Below, piece after piece: positions 22,873 through 30,409 of a DNA stretch of 30,479 bases. The notes under the pieces were generated by a model. That model saw only the letters and a program-made list of their open reading frames with translations. It had not been told where the DNA came from and searched no databases. The DNA is from Streptomyces sp. NRRL WC-3618. GTDB taxonomy: Bacteria > Actinomycetota > Actinomycetes > Streptomycetales > Streptomycetaceae. How positions within the stretch are numbered: the first letter of the stretch is position 1; each line of letters begins with the position of its first letter. A program made the position numbers and the translations under genes. The DNA lies in the NCBI RefSeq assembly GCF_001280005.1, contig NZ_LGDW01000066.1, positions 1-30,479 of the forward strand. Reading direction: 5' to 3'.

Positions 22873-24190
22873 CCGGTGGGAGGAGTTCCCGTAGCCGTGC
22901 CTCGAAAGCCAAGGCTACGGGCTCCCGCCTGTGCGGAGCCAACTGCTCGTAGAACTCCCGGAGATGGCCCGACACCCGCTCGGAGGACACCGCCGACGCG
23001 GGCTCCAGAGCTTGCGTGGCGGTGTGACAAGCCTGGGCAAGCTTGCCCTGGTCCAGCTGCGTACGGGCCAGCCAGAACGTGTGGAACGCCCGGCCGCGTT
23101 GGTTGGTGCTGTTCTCCCGCCGCAGAGCATCCGCGATCAAGGGTTCCGCAGTCGCGGCCTCCCCGAGTCGGCCGTGAGCAATGCCGGTGTCGACTATGAG
23201 CTTCAGCTCGTCGAAGTAGGTCACCCATGACGGGTCGGGGTCATTCGCCTGGATCTGCTCGAAGTGGCGATGCGCTTCGCCGATCGCTCGGTGAGTGGAG
23301 TCCCGGTTGCCGAGGGCGGCATGGGCGAAGGCCTCGCGCATGGACAGCATCGACATGACGCGCGGCGTCGTGCCGAGAGCTGGGCGGGCCTGGTCCTGAG
23401 CGGCGGTCACGAGCGCCAGGGAGTCCCCGGGCTTGTCCTGGTACGTGGCCTGCAAGCTCATGCAGGCCAGGACGTTGGCCATGAACTGGCGGTCGTCGAT
23501 CTCCCTGGCCAGTTGCAGGGCCTCGGTGAAGTACGCGCGGGCCTGGTTGTACTGGCGGGCGTCGAAGTAGGTCCAGCCGGTGAGTCGCGCCAACTCGGCC
23601 GCGATTCCGTACAGGCCGTTCTGGATCGACGGTGGTCGGCTCTCCTTCAACAGTCCCACAACATGCCGGAGCTGACCGACGATGGCCGGCCTCAGAGCTT
23701 CGCCGCCGTGCTGGTCGTCCCGTCGCCAGTAGTCCTCGATGGACGATCGGAACGCGGCAAGTGTGGCGGTGCTGAGGCTCGTTCGTGTGGCCAACGCCAG
23801 GATGCTGTCTACATCCGGCCCCGGCAGAGACGCGGGTGTCTGCGGCTCTGGCTCCGGCACTTGCGGTGCCTCTCGCTGGGTGACCACGAGAGCCTGGGGC
23901 GTCTCCCAGGGGCGTCGGGCAAGCCCGAGCATGTGCCCTGGGATGCGCAAGCCGTCCGCGATGCGTTCGACGACGTCCATGTGCAGCAACTGACGTCGCC
24001 CGGCGATCACTTCACCGACTCGGCTGGGCGTCAGCTCGCATCGCCTGGCGATCATCGACGGATAGATGCCCGCCCGTACCTTCACCAGCCGGAAGACTCT
24101 GCCGAAGTCCCGTACCCGGCACGCGTTGATCATCTCGGGATCGGTGAGCAGCCTGGCAGGCAGTTCCTGCGGCCGGTCGGCGTCGGGCAT
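22850..24190 (-). CDS. XRE-TPR transcriptional regulator
   Basis: A 446-residue regulator. Residues about 28-85 hold a helix-turn-helix (FRLVKVRAGIYPSMIARRCE, LTPSRVGEVIAGRRQLLHMD). A Pro/Glu-rich linker follows and then tetratricopeptide-like helical repeats, clearest around ARLTGWTYFDARQYNQARAY, FTEALQLAREIDD and FHTFWLARTQLDQGKLAQAC. This architecture is shared with actinomycete element regulators and with RRNPP-type peptide-sensing regulators of Firmicutes. Whether it binds a peptide is unknown. The ATG at 24190 (MPDADRPQ) has GGGAG about ten bases upstream. The longer frame to 24259 would start within the operator. A perfect palindrome lies upstream, and a small gene diverges from it. 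Confidence 0.85.
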   Translation of the reverse strand: MPDADRPQELPARLLTDPEMINACRVRDFGRVFRLVKVRAGIYPSMIARRCELTPSRVGEVIAGRRQLLHMDVVERIADGLRIPGHMLGLARRPWETPQALVVTQREAPQVPEPEPQTPASLPGPDVDSILALATRTSLSTATLAAFRSSIEDYWRRDDQHGGEALRPAIVGQLRHVVGLLKESRPPSIQNGLYGIAAELARLTGWTYFDARQYNQARAYFTEALQLAREIDDRQFMANVLACMSLQATYQDKPGDSLALVTAAQDQARPALGTTPRVMSMLSMREAFAHAALGNRDSTHRAIGEAHRHFEQIQANDPDPSWVTYFDELKLIVDTGIAHGRLGEAATAEPLIADALRRENSTNQRGRAFHTFWLARTQLDQGKLAQACHTATQALEPASAVSSERVSGHLREFYEQLAPHRREPVALAFEARLRELLPPVSGSLRP

Positions 24191-24251
24191 CGGGCAAGCT
24201 CCCACCCTGCGAGGGCTACGCAACGTCGCTGATTCTCTACTTGCCGCGATG

Positions 24252-24268
24252 TTACCCAAGTTGGGTAA
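24252..24268. promoter_or_regulatory. Perfect palindromic operator between XRE-TPR and the divergent small gene
   Basis: TTACCCAAGTTGGGTAA is a perfect 8-base inverted repeat around a single G. It lies 62 bases upstream of the XRE-TPR start and 49 bases upstream of the divergent ATG at 24317, the right place to control both. The local dip in GC fits a promoter. Confidence 0.75.
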
Positions 24269-24316
24269 TCAGCCTGACCTTTTGGCGGGGGCACCCGGTT
24301 CGCGATGCTCGTGTGC

Positions 24317-24547
24317 ATGGCGAGCAATCAGCAGACCAGACCAGGTGTCGGTGAACTGGCCAAGGACAGCGTCAGGGACCGTATCGGTGTCGTCATGGGC
24401 GAGTTCGGCGGCCGTGTGCAGATGCGGCCGGTCCGTGGCGGCCTGGAGTGGGATGCCGTATCGGACAACGTGGTGGCGCTCAGTGCGCGGGAGGAACTGA
24501 GCGCACGTCTGGCCATCAAAAACGGCAACAGTCTGGGTGGGTTGTGA
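24317..24547 (+). CDS. Small conserved actinobacterial protein
   Basis: A 76-residue protein beginning MASNQQTRPGVGELAKDSVR. It continues with a compact beta-rich region, DRIGVVMGEFGGRVQMRPVR then GGLEWDAVSDNVVALS. I recognise this as a recurrent small Streptomyces protein that often sits beside XRE-TPR regulators; its function is unknown to me. The G-x-x-M-R-P...GG-x-E-W-D pattern resembles a small SH3-like barrel. No ribosome site is visible before the ATG, so it may be translated from a leaderless message. It is divergent from the XRE-TPR gene across the palindromic operator. Confidence 0.7.
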   Translation: MASNQQTRPGVGELAKDSVRDRIGVVMGEFGGRVQMRPVRGGLEWDAVSDNVVALSAREELSARLAIKNGNSLGGL

Positions 24548-24795
24548 TGCGCGCCATCGGCCGAGACACCGGAGCAATTTTTCATCATCTGCATCAGTGG
24601 TTCGTGCGGCCTGGTGATCGGCAATGCCTCGATATCAACCAGCAGACCGGCCGCCCCGGACGGGTGCCATTCACGGCTCCCCCGTCCCCGTTCGGGGCGG
24701 CCTCCAGAACTGCTTTCCCGATCGCCTGCGCACCCAGCCCGGCGATCAGGGCGGCACGCACGTGCCACGCACCACCTCACACCGGGAGATTGCAC

Positions 24796-25239
24796 ATGAC
24801 GGCAACGGCGAACGATCAGAGGTCCGGCCGCGCGGTGGCTGGTGAGGAATTGTTCGAGAGCCTCGCCCACTTCGTGGTCATCCACAACGGGCAGTCGGCC
24901 GAGCGTGCGGAGCGGATCGCGGACCAGGCGGTCGCGTTCCTGGTCACGGCGGCCACTGCCACCGTTCCCATGGTCCCGTCCGATGACGTGGACTTCGGCC
25001 TCCACGCGCTCATCCTGCACACGAAGGAGTACGCCGCGCTGTGCGAGCGGTACGCGGGCCGCTTCCTGCACCACAACCCCCAGCCGGGTGGAGGCGCCCG
25101 CGACCCTGAGATGGTCGCCGCCTCCGCACGCGCCATGAAGGCGGCCGGGTTCATGGTCTTCGACGACCTGTGGACCGTGAACGGCGTGAATCTCGCGCAG
25201 TGCGATTCGGACTGCGGCCGACCGTACGGTCGGGCCTAG
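24796..25239 (+). CDS. GRDP-like (His/Cys motif) protein of unknown function
   Basis: A 147-residue protein. The core reads FESLAHFVVIHNGQSAERAE, later DVDFGLHALILHTKEYAALC followed by ERYAGRFLHHNPQ. This H-x-L-I-L-x-T-x-x-Y-x-x-x-C-x-x-x-x-G-R-x-x-H-H pattern resembles the glycine-rich-domain-protein-like fold and suggests a metal site made of His and Cys. The C-terminus has a second Cys pair (CDSDC). The frame is open from 24448, but GGGAG nine bases before the ATG at 24796 marks the likely start. The 248 bases upstream (24548-24795) hold no clear gene. It is followed by the kinase-like gene on the same strand. Confidence 0.65.
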   Translation: MTATANDQRSGRAVAGEELFESLAHFVVIHNGQSAERAERIADQAVAFLVTAATATVPMVPSDDVDFGLHALILHTKEYAALCERYAGRFLHHNPQPGGGARDPEMVAASARAMKAAGFMVFDDLWTVNGVNLAQCDSDCGRPYGRA

Positions 25240-25257
25240 CCACACGACAACTGCGAC

Positions 25258-25287
25258 GCGGCCGGCCTGAATTTCGTGGTCGGCCGC
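25258..25287 (+). promoter_or_regulatory. Hairpin in the leader of the kinase-like gene
   Basis: GCGGCCG (25258-25264) pairs with CGGCCGC (25281-25287). It covers the alternative GTG start at 25276 and lies upstream of the ribosome site used by the TTG at 25318. It may end upstream transcription or shape the leader. Confidence 0.35.
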
Positions 25288-25317
25288 GCTCGCCTGGAAC
25301 CTGGAAGGGATGAGACG

Positions 25318-26154
25318 TTGCCCGGCCCTACCCCTGAACTGCCGATCGTGGTGCTCGACGCACTCATGCCCACGACTCAGCGCATGGTCATCAACCGTCG
25401 AGGCTCCACGGTTTGGGAGGTGGAGAGCCACCGGGGCCACTACGCCGTGAAGATCGGCTATCCGATCGAGGCTACGGCCGACTGGCCTGCCCAGCCCTGG
25501 ACCGCGCTCGCGCCCGCGCGCGAGGGTGCCGTTCTGCTTCGCCTCGGCGTCGAGGGGATCGCGTACGGCGAGTGGGAGCACGGTACGTGGAACTTCCAGC
25601 CGTGGCACGAGGGGCCGGACCTGTACCGGCTGTGGGAGCGCTGCCGTACGAAGGATTCGCCCATCGCACCGGACACCAGTGAAGCACTGGAATGCGCCGA
25701 AGCGCTCGCCGACCTCCACGCCAAGGGCTGGGCACACGGCGATGTACAGCCCGCCCACTTCATCATCGGGCCGGAACGAACACACCTCATCGATCTCGCC
25801 CTCGCCCACGGCGGTCACGTACCCGAGGGACACGACTTCCCGTTCCGCGGCTGCCTCGTCCACTACGAAGCACCAGAGATCGCACGCAGCGTGCTCGACA
25901 CCGGGGAAACAGAGCCGACGCAGGAAGCCGACGTCTACGCGCTCGGGGCCTCGCTGCTCATCTCCGCCACGGGCTGGCGGGCGGTCGAGTACCCGGACGA
26001 CGCTCCGCGACCTGTGCAGCGCGAGGCAGTGGCCAACGGCCGACGTCGGCCCGTGAAAGTGCCCGGTGAGCTGGGCGAATTGGTCGACGCGATGCTCAGC
26101 CACGCACCGGGGGATAGGCCCACCATCTCCGAGGTGGTCAAAGCCCTGACCTGA
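25318..26154 (+). CDS. Atypical protein kinase-like protein
   Basis: A 278-residue kinase-fold protein. Lys45 in HYAVKIGYP fits the ATP-binding lysine. The catalytic loop is HGDVQPAHF (His140, Asp142), with HGD in place of HRD and no Asn at the second metal position. IDLAL (Asp159) stands for DFG, and YEAPEIA, DVYALGASLL and PGDRPTISEV are the standard APE, subdomain IX and XI motifs. It is thus a protein-kinase-like enzyme with an odd metal site; whether it is active is unclear. No membrane segment or sensor domain is present. AAGGGA nine bases before the TTG at 25318 supports that start; a GTG at 25276 is the alternative. It is probably cotranscribed with the GRDP-like gene 78 bases upstream. 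Confidence 0.75.
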   Translation: MPGPTPELPIVVLDALMPTTQRMVINRRGSTVWEVESHRGHYAVKIGYPIEATADWPAQPWTALAPAREGAVLLRLGVEGIAYGEWEHGTWNFQPWHEGPDLYRLWERCRTKDSPIAPDTSEALECAEALADLHAKGWAHGDVQPAHFIIGPERTHLIDLALAHGGHVPEGHDFPFRGCLVHYEAPEIARSVLDTGETEPTQEADVYALGASLLISATGWRAVEYPDDAPRPVQREAVANGRRRPVKVPGELGELVDAMLSHAPGDRPTISEVVKALT

Positions 26155-26209
26155 TCCCGAAAGCCCTGTTCACCTCGCGTCAGCAAGCGCGTGGACGCCG
26201 ACAACAAAA

Positions 26210-26255
26210 GACCGGACCACCCCTCAGCCTGGACAGCATTCCGGGTGGTCCGGTC
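26210..26255 (+). terminator. Strong terminator after the kinase-like gene
   Basis: GACCGGACCACCC and GGGTGGTCCGGTC form a perfect 13-base stem around a 20-base loop, 55 bases after the stop. Confidence 0.85.
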
Positions 26256-26507
26256 GCGGAAGCCCTGATCAGGACCCCGGTGCCGATGGTACCGGGGCGG
26301 TCTGCGTGCTCGGATTCGGGTGCGGCGACAACCCCCGTCAGCTGTTGTTGAGTTAGAGAGGACGGCGATTGAAGGCGGTCATTGGAAGCACGGTTCTGAC
26401 GTGCACCACCGAAAGTGAGCCAAGACGGCGAGTGCGCCGAACGAGCACCCGTCACGTATGTCTCCAGCAACCCCGGACCGGCATCAGCCACGTTGCCCGG
26501 TTTCGAA
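26256..26507. other. Intergenic stretch, no convincing gene
   Basis: 252 bases after the kinase terminator. A frame opens at a GTG at 26415 and runs into the small hydrophobic ORF, but its codon use is poor. No other gene is seen here. Confidence 0.4.
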
Positions 26508-26642
26508 ATGACGTCCACCCGGACGGCGGGATCGTGCGTGCTCGGGCTCGGGCTCGGCCTGGTCCTGGTCGTGCTCCTGGTGCTCGGGCTGGGCGAGTTG
26601 CTTCCTGGCCTGGCTGTCTGCTTTGGCGGTGCGGCGCGCTGA
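26508..26642 (+). CDS. Small hydrophobic peptide, single membrane segment
   Basis: A 44-residue ORF starting MTSTRTAGSCVLGLGLGLVL and continuing with a Leu/Val/Gly-rich helix, an LGELLPG turn and a short Cys-containing tail (AVCFGGAAR). It has one strong membrane segment and no recognisable family. The ribosome site is weak and the repeated CTCGGG/CTGGTC composition could arise by chance in GC-rich DNA, so this is tentative. If real it could be a membrane-inserted peptide of the conjugative element. Confidence 0.3.
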   Translation: MTSTRTAGSCVLGLGLGLVLVVLLVLGLGELLPGLAVCFGGAAR

Positions 26643-26710
26643 GTGGCCGGGGGCCGGCGCAGCGGTGGCGGAGACAGGGAGCGGCGGCGGCCCCCGGCCG
26701 CCAGCGCGCG

Positions 26711-26731
26711 CGGACCGCCGTAGGCGGTCCG
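26711..26731. terminator. Perfect hairpin
   Basis: CGGACCGCC-GTA-GGCGGTCCG, a 9-base perfect stem between the small hydrophobic ORF and the coiled-coil gene. Confidence 0.6.
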
Positions 26732-26871
26732 CCTTGATCCAGTAAAGAAACTCTGAACAGCACCGCTGGGCAGCGGGCGATCGAAATGGGAGAGGCACGG
26801 ATGCCGTGGGCAAGCCCCGGCGGTTCGAGCAAGTGCGCACAGAACGACGGCACGTCGGCAGGCGGGGAGCG

Positions 26872-27099
26872 ATGAGCGAGCACATACCGGACAACGAAAT
26901 GGGGTCGACCAGCATTCAGGTTGGGGACACGGATCAAGTAGTCGCGCTGGTCGAGGAGATGTGGGCCATGGTCGTTCGCCTCAGTAGGGAAATCAGGGAG
27001 TTGCGAGAGGAAGTGGCCCAGCTCAGTACTACGGCTTCGGCTGCTGAGCTGCCTTCAGTTCCTCTACCTCGCGCCGCAGTTCTTGATGATCAGCGCTGA
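26872..27099 (+). CDS. Small coiled-coil protein
   Basis: A 75-residue protein with GGGGAGC five bases before the ATG. The middle part (VEEMWAMVVRLSREIRELRE, then EVAQLS) has the heptad pattern of a short coiled coil, preceded by an acidic and polar N-terminus. The last third overlaps the 3' end of the convergent GntR gene by 71 bases on the other strand. The function is unknown. The C-terminus of the GntR protein is also a coiled-coil-like helix, so an interaction is conceivable but not shown. Confidence 0.5.
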   Translation: MSEHIPDNEMGSTSIQVGDTDQVVALVEEMWAMVVRLSREIRELREEVAQLSTTASAAELPSVPLPRAAVLDDQR

Positions 27100-27520
27100 G
27101 AACACGGATCTCGTCACGTAGTGCGGTGAGTACTTCGACAAGGGTGGTCCCGGCGACTGCGGCAGCTTCGGTGTCGTCGGGCCCGCCCTCCCCCTGCTCG
27201 GCCTGGCCGTGCTCCTCGCCCCTGTTCGCCAAGTACCAAGCCGGAGCGGTGTAGTCCGCCGAGAACTCCCCGCCGGCATTGTGGTCTGCGACGAAGCTGC
27301 CCCGACCATGGATCGTGTAGATCAGGCCCTCGTCCCGCAACACATTGAGCGCGGACCTCGCGGTCATGTTGGCTACGCCGAAGCGTTCCTGTAGCTCGCG
27401 GATGGATGGCATCTGCTCGCCCGGCTTGATCCGCCCTTGCAAGATGTCGCGCCGAATCTCGTCGGCGGCGTGCTGATATGGCGGCCGACGGTCCTGCTTG
27501 CTCTCTGGCGCGGGGCTCAT
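27029..27520 (-). CDS. GntR-family regulator (KorSA-like)
   Basis: A 163-residue repressor. The N-terminal winged helix is GntR-type (YQHAADEIRRDILQGRIKPG, then EQMPSIRELQERFGVANMTA and the wing GRGSFVADHN). The effector domain is short and ends in a charged coiled-coil helix (RDEIRVLSADHQELRREVEE). Small GntR proteins facing the transfer genes of pSAM2-type elements (KorSA) repress the pra/tra promoters, and the place and size here match. The ATG at 27520 (MSPAPESKQ) is chosen over an upstream in-frame start at 27568, which lies within the operator dyad. It is divergent from the transfer operon. Confidence 0.87.
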   Translation of the reverse strand: MSPAPESKQDRRPPYQHAADEIRRDILQGRIKPGEQMPSIRELQERFGVANMTARSALNVLRDEGLIYTIHGRGSFVADHNAGGEFSADYTAPAWYLANRGEEHGQAEQGEGGPDDTEAAAVAGTTLVEVLTALRDEIRVLSADHQELRREVEELKAAQQPKP

Positions 27521-27561
27521 GGCCCAAGAGTAGCGACTCTTAGCACCCCTAGCACACCCCA

Positions 27562-27638
27562 CTGACATAGGTGGCCTACGTCAGTTGACACCTAGCTCAC
27601 CCGATTCACTTGACACTGCTAGGTCTGCTATGTTCAAT
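27562..27638. promoter_or_regulatory. Divergent promoter/operator region of the transfer operon
   Basis: CTGACATAGG-TGG-CCTACGTCAG (27562-27584) is a 10-base inverted repeat with one mismatch. It is followed by two TTGACAC copies (27585-27591 and 27610-27616), each followed by a CTAG-containing half site. The TTGACA hexamers suit -35 boxes reading toward the transfer genes. The dyad is the likely site of the KorSA-like repressor. Confidence 0.6.
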
Positions 27639-27691
27639 GGAGAGCACGCCCCGCCACCCCGGTGGAGCGCAATCGAGAGGAACCAACTCCC

Positions 27692-28042
27692 ATGGCACGC
27701 ATCCGTGTTGGCCTGCTCCCCACCTCTTCGTTCATGGTCGGCACCCTGCCGGTGCCGAAGTACGCGGACCAGGAGAAGACCCAGTTCGCCACCGACCGTG
27801 AGACCGGCGCGAAGCTCTACACGATCACCCTCTTCTTCATGGAGGAGGACCGCGCCGAGGCTCTGAAGATCACCGTTCCGGAAACCGGTCTGCCCAACGG
27901 GCTCCGGCCGGGTGTCCCGGTCATGCCGGTGGAACTGTTCGCCACTCCGTGGGCGCGCATCTTCAACGGCTCGCTCTCGGACGGCATCGCCTACCGCGCG
28001 GGCCGACTGGACCTGGTGGCCCCGGCCGCTGAGGCGGCGTGA
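27692..28042 (+). CDS. Conserved actinomycete conjugative-element protein
   Basis: A 116-residue protein starting MARIRVGLLPTSSFMVGTLP, with a compact mixed alpha/beta make-up (KLYTITLFFMEEDRAEALKI, RIFNGSLSDGIAYRAGRLDL). I recognise it as the protein that commonly opens the tra operon of Streptomyces integrative elements; its function is not known to me. GAGAGGAA lies 12 bases upstream of the ATG; a GTG at 27662 is an alternative start. It is first after the regulatory region, and its stop overlaps the next start by four bases (GTGA). Confidence 0.75.
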   Translation: MARIRVGLLPTSSFMVGTLPVPKYADQEKTQFATDRETGAKLYTITLFFMEEDRAEALKITVPETGLPNGLRPGVPVMPVELFATPWARIFNGSLSDGIAYRAGRLDLVAPAAEAA

Positions 28043-28251
28043 GCGGCACTGCCTTCCGGTCCGGCGCTGAGCGCAGCTACCCGCTGCCTCACGCCGGGCC
28101 GGGTGCCCAGTTCACCGAATCACTCGTGACCTCGGTGGCGGCCCTGCTCGTCGCCTACGGCTACCCCCGCCTCGACGCGTCGGCGGATCGGGCGGCCCTC
28201 GAATCGGCCCTAACGGCCTTCCTCTACACCCCGTTGGAGAGTCAGAGATGA
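28039..28251 (+). CDS. Small conserved element protein
   Basis: A 70-residue soluble protein with a GTG start overlapping the upstream stop (GTGA) and a stop overlapping the Tra start (ATGA). It has the helical segment FTESLVTSVAALLVAYGYPR followed by SADRAALESALTAFLY. The family is unknown to me. The tight coupling on both sides says it is made in step with Tra. Confidence 0.7.
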   Translation: MSGTAFRSGAERSYPLPHAGPGAQFTESLVTSVAALLVAYGYPRLDASADRAALESALTAFLYTPLESQR

Positions 28252-29663
28252 AGGATCCGAACGCCCCGGCGCAAGGGATCTTCGGTCAAGTCCCGCTCGT
28301 CGTCGCCCTGGTGCTCGCCGTGCTCGTCGGATGGGCGGTCTGGTGGGTAGTCCGCTACGTTCGCGCCGACGCCATGACTCGGCAGTCCATACGGCAGGCC
28401 ATACGCGTGCGGTGGGGCTGGAAGCGGCTCGCACCGATGCTCAAGCTGTCGGCCACGGACAAGACCCCGACCGCCCTGGCGTCACTGGCGAACACGAACG
28501 GCAAGCCCATCAAGCCGCGTGTCCTCATCCCCGCCCTGAAGGTGAAGCACGACGCGTACGGAGTGATCGCGCGGGCCCAGTGCCTGCCTGGCGTTGGGCT
28601 TACGCAATTCCAGAAGGCGGCCCCGCACCTCGCGGACGCCTGGCGCTGCACCCGGGTGGCGGTCACCCAGGACAAGCCTGGGGAGATCCTCGTCCGGGGT
28701 GTGCGACTTGATCCGCTGAAGTTCCCCACGGAGCACCACCCCACGGGTGAGGCACCAGAGGAAACAGCACAGTGGGATCTGGGCCTCGACGAGTACGCGC
28801 AACCCGTGTCCGTGAACCTCACGCAGGTACCCGGCGTGACCGTGGCCGGCCTTCCCGGTTTCGGCAAGACCAGCCTGATCAACCGGCTTCTCGCCGACTG
28901 GGCGCCCTCGCCCGCAGTGCAGTTCGCCTGCGCGGACGGCAAGGTGTCGGCTGCGTACGAAGGTGACTACGCCGACTGGGTCCAGCGCATGTTCGCCTTC
29001 GTGGGCGATGACCTGGAAGAGGCCAACAAGCTGTTCCGGCAGCTCGTTGAACTGCGCCGCGCCCGGTCGGCATCGGTGCGCCAGATGCTCGGGGTGAAGT
29101 CCATGTGGGAGGTCGGTCCTTCCGAGAACTGGCCCCTGGTCGTACTGATCGTCGACGAAGCGCACACCTACTTCCGCGACCACAAGGGAAGCGACCAACA
29201 GACAAAGAAGCTGGCCGCGCTCGCCGCCGAGAACGCCCGGCTCGTGGAAGACCTGGTGAAGAAGGGGCGGTCCGTGGGACTGCTCGTCATCCTCACCACC
29301 CAGAAGTCCACCGGTGACGCGATACCCACCTTCATCCGCGACGTGTGCCCCGTGGGCCTGAGCTTCGCCCAGAAGACCGCCGAAGCCGCCGTGGCCGCGC
29401 TCGGCGACGAGATCCGGGAATGGCCGGACGCCAACCCGATCAACCTCCAAGACCCCACCTACGTCGGCGTCGCATCGATGAACCACCAGTCGCAACCCGG
29501 CTTCATCCGCATCCGTACGCCCTACGTACCCGACGCGGAAGCGGCTCACATCGCCGAACAGACGGCGAACCTCACCGCCGACCCGGGCGCCCTCCTGGAA
29601 GCCTTCCTCGGCCTCCGCCTGGCGGACGTGGACCTCTCAAAGGTCGACGCCGCAACAGCCTGA
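28248..29663 (+). CDS. FtsK/SpoIIIE-type DNA translocase (Tra, conjugal transfer)
   Basis: A 471-residue TraSA/TraB-type protein. One N-terminal membrane segment (about residues 15-36, VPLVVALVLAVLVGWAVWWV) leads to a cytoplasmic motor domain. This has Walker A AGLPGFGKTSL (201-208 core), Walker B VLIVDEAH (Asp303-Glu304) and the sensor-like LTTQKSTGDAIPTFIRD. In actinomycete elements this single hexameric motor moves double-stranded DNA between mycelia after recognising short repeats at clt; no clt cluster is evident in the window. The length is typical of the smaller AICE Tra proteins. It is translated in overlap with the gene before it and probably controlled by the GntR repressor. Confidence 0.92.
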   Translation: MKDPNAPAQGIFGQVPLVVALVLAVLVGWAVWWVVRYVRADAMTRQSIRQAIRVRWGWKRLAPMLKLSATDKTPTALASLANTNGKPIKPRVLIPALKVKHDAYGVIARAQCLPGVGLTQFQKAAPHLADAWRCTRVAVTQDKPGEILVRGVRLDPLKFPTEHHPTGEAPEETAQWDLGLDEYAQPVSVNLTQVPGVTVAGLPGFGKTSLINRLLADWAPSPAVQFACADGKVSAAYEGDYADWVQRMFAFVGDDLEEANKLFRQLVELRRARSASVRQMLGVKSMWEVGPSENWPLVVLIVDEAHTYFRDHKGSDQQTKKLAALAAENARLVEDLVKKGRSVGLLVILTTQKSTGDAIPTFIRDVCPVGLSFAQKTAEAAVAALGDEIREWPDANPINLQDPTYVGVASMNHQSQPGFIRIRTPYVPDAEAAHIAEQTANLTADPGALLEAFLGLRLADVDLSKVDAATA

Positions 29664-29710
29664 CCTACGCCCTCACGTTCCCAACACCCTCGGAGAGGAG
29701 GTGAACTCCC

Positions 29711-30409
29711 ATGACAGAGGACCGGATCACTCAGCGCACGATCACCGCAGTCATGATCGTCATTGCCGCGCTGGCGTTCGTCTTCTCCTTCGGCAACGTC
29801 TGGTCCCTCGCCCTGCGCCTCGGCGTCCCCGGCCCGATCGCACCGCTCATCGCTCCGATGGTGGACCTCTCCGTGGTCGGCCTTCTGGTCGCCCTGCGCT
29901 ATCTCTCCCTGCGCGGCCTGCCCGCCGAACAGATGACGGCCGCCAACCGACTCATGCACTTCTCCGGACTGCTGACCCTGGCCCTCAACGTCGCGGAACC
30001 GATCGTCGCCGGACACTACGGCCGCGCTGCCGTTGACGCGGTGGCCCCGCTGCTCCTCCTCGGCTGGGGTGCCGTTGGCCCGCAGCTCCTCCGCGCCTTC
30101 CACACCGTCGCGCGCCCCGCCGTACCGGCTTCCCTGCCGGACGAGATCGAGTCGGAGCCTGAGACGGCTTCTGACGTATCCAACTCTGCGGTGCCTCTCA
30201 CCGTTCCGGCCCCGGCCCCGGTCGCTCCTCACGTGGCCCCGGCTCCTGCCTCGCCTGCGGTCAAGGTGCCTGAGCCGCTGTTGACCGAAGCACGCTCCAT
30301 CGCCACGTCCCACCACACCGAGCACGGCGAACCGATCACGGCGGCCCAGCTCAAGACGCGACTCGGAATCGGCCTGCCCATGGCCACCGCGCTGCACGCC
30401 GCTCTGTAG
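29711..30409 (+). CDS. SpdB-like DUF2637 membrane protein
   Basis: A 232-residue protein with a perfect AGGAGGTGA ribosome site six bases before the ATG. Four hydrophobic segments occupy about residues 10-120 (TAVMIVIAALAFVFSFGNVW, IAPLIAPMVDLSVVGLLVAL, then two more), the DUF2637 pattern. A Pro/Ala-rich linker follows and then a C-terminal helix-turn-helix-like segment (LTEARSIATSHHTEHGEPIT, AAQLKTRLGIGLPMATALHA). SpdB proteins of Streptomyces plasmids and elements help spread transferred DNA through the mycelium. It lies 47 bases after tra. Confidence 0.85.
   Translation: MTEDRITQRTITAVMIVIAALAFVFSFGNVWSLALRLGVPGPIAPLIAPMVDLSVVGLLVALRYLSLRGLPAEQMTAANRLMHFSGLLTLALNVAEPIVAGHYGRAAVDAVAPLLLLGWGAVGPQLLRAFHTVARPAVPASLPDEIESEPETASDVSNSAVPLTVPAPAPVAPHVAPAPASPAVKVPEPLLTEARSIATSHHTEHGEPITAAQLKTRLGIGLPMATALHAAL

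Noticed and set aside
26452..26937. Reverse ORFs opposite the small hydrophobic and coiled-coil genes
   Set aside because: Arg/Pro/Ala-rich with no domain, typical of GC-rich noise.
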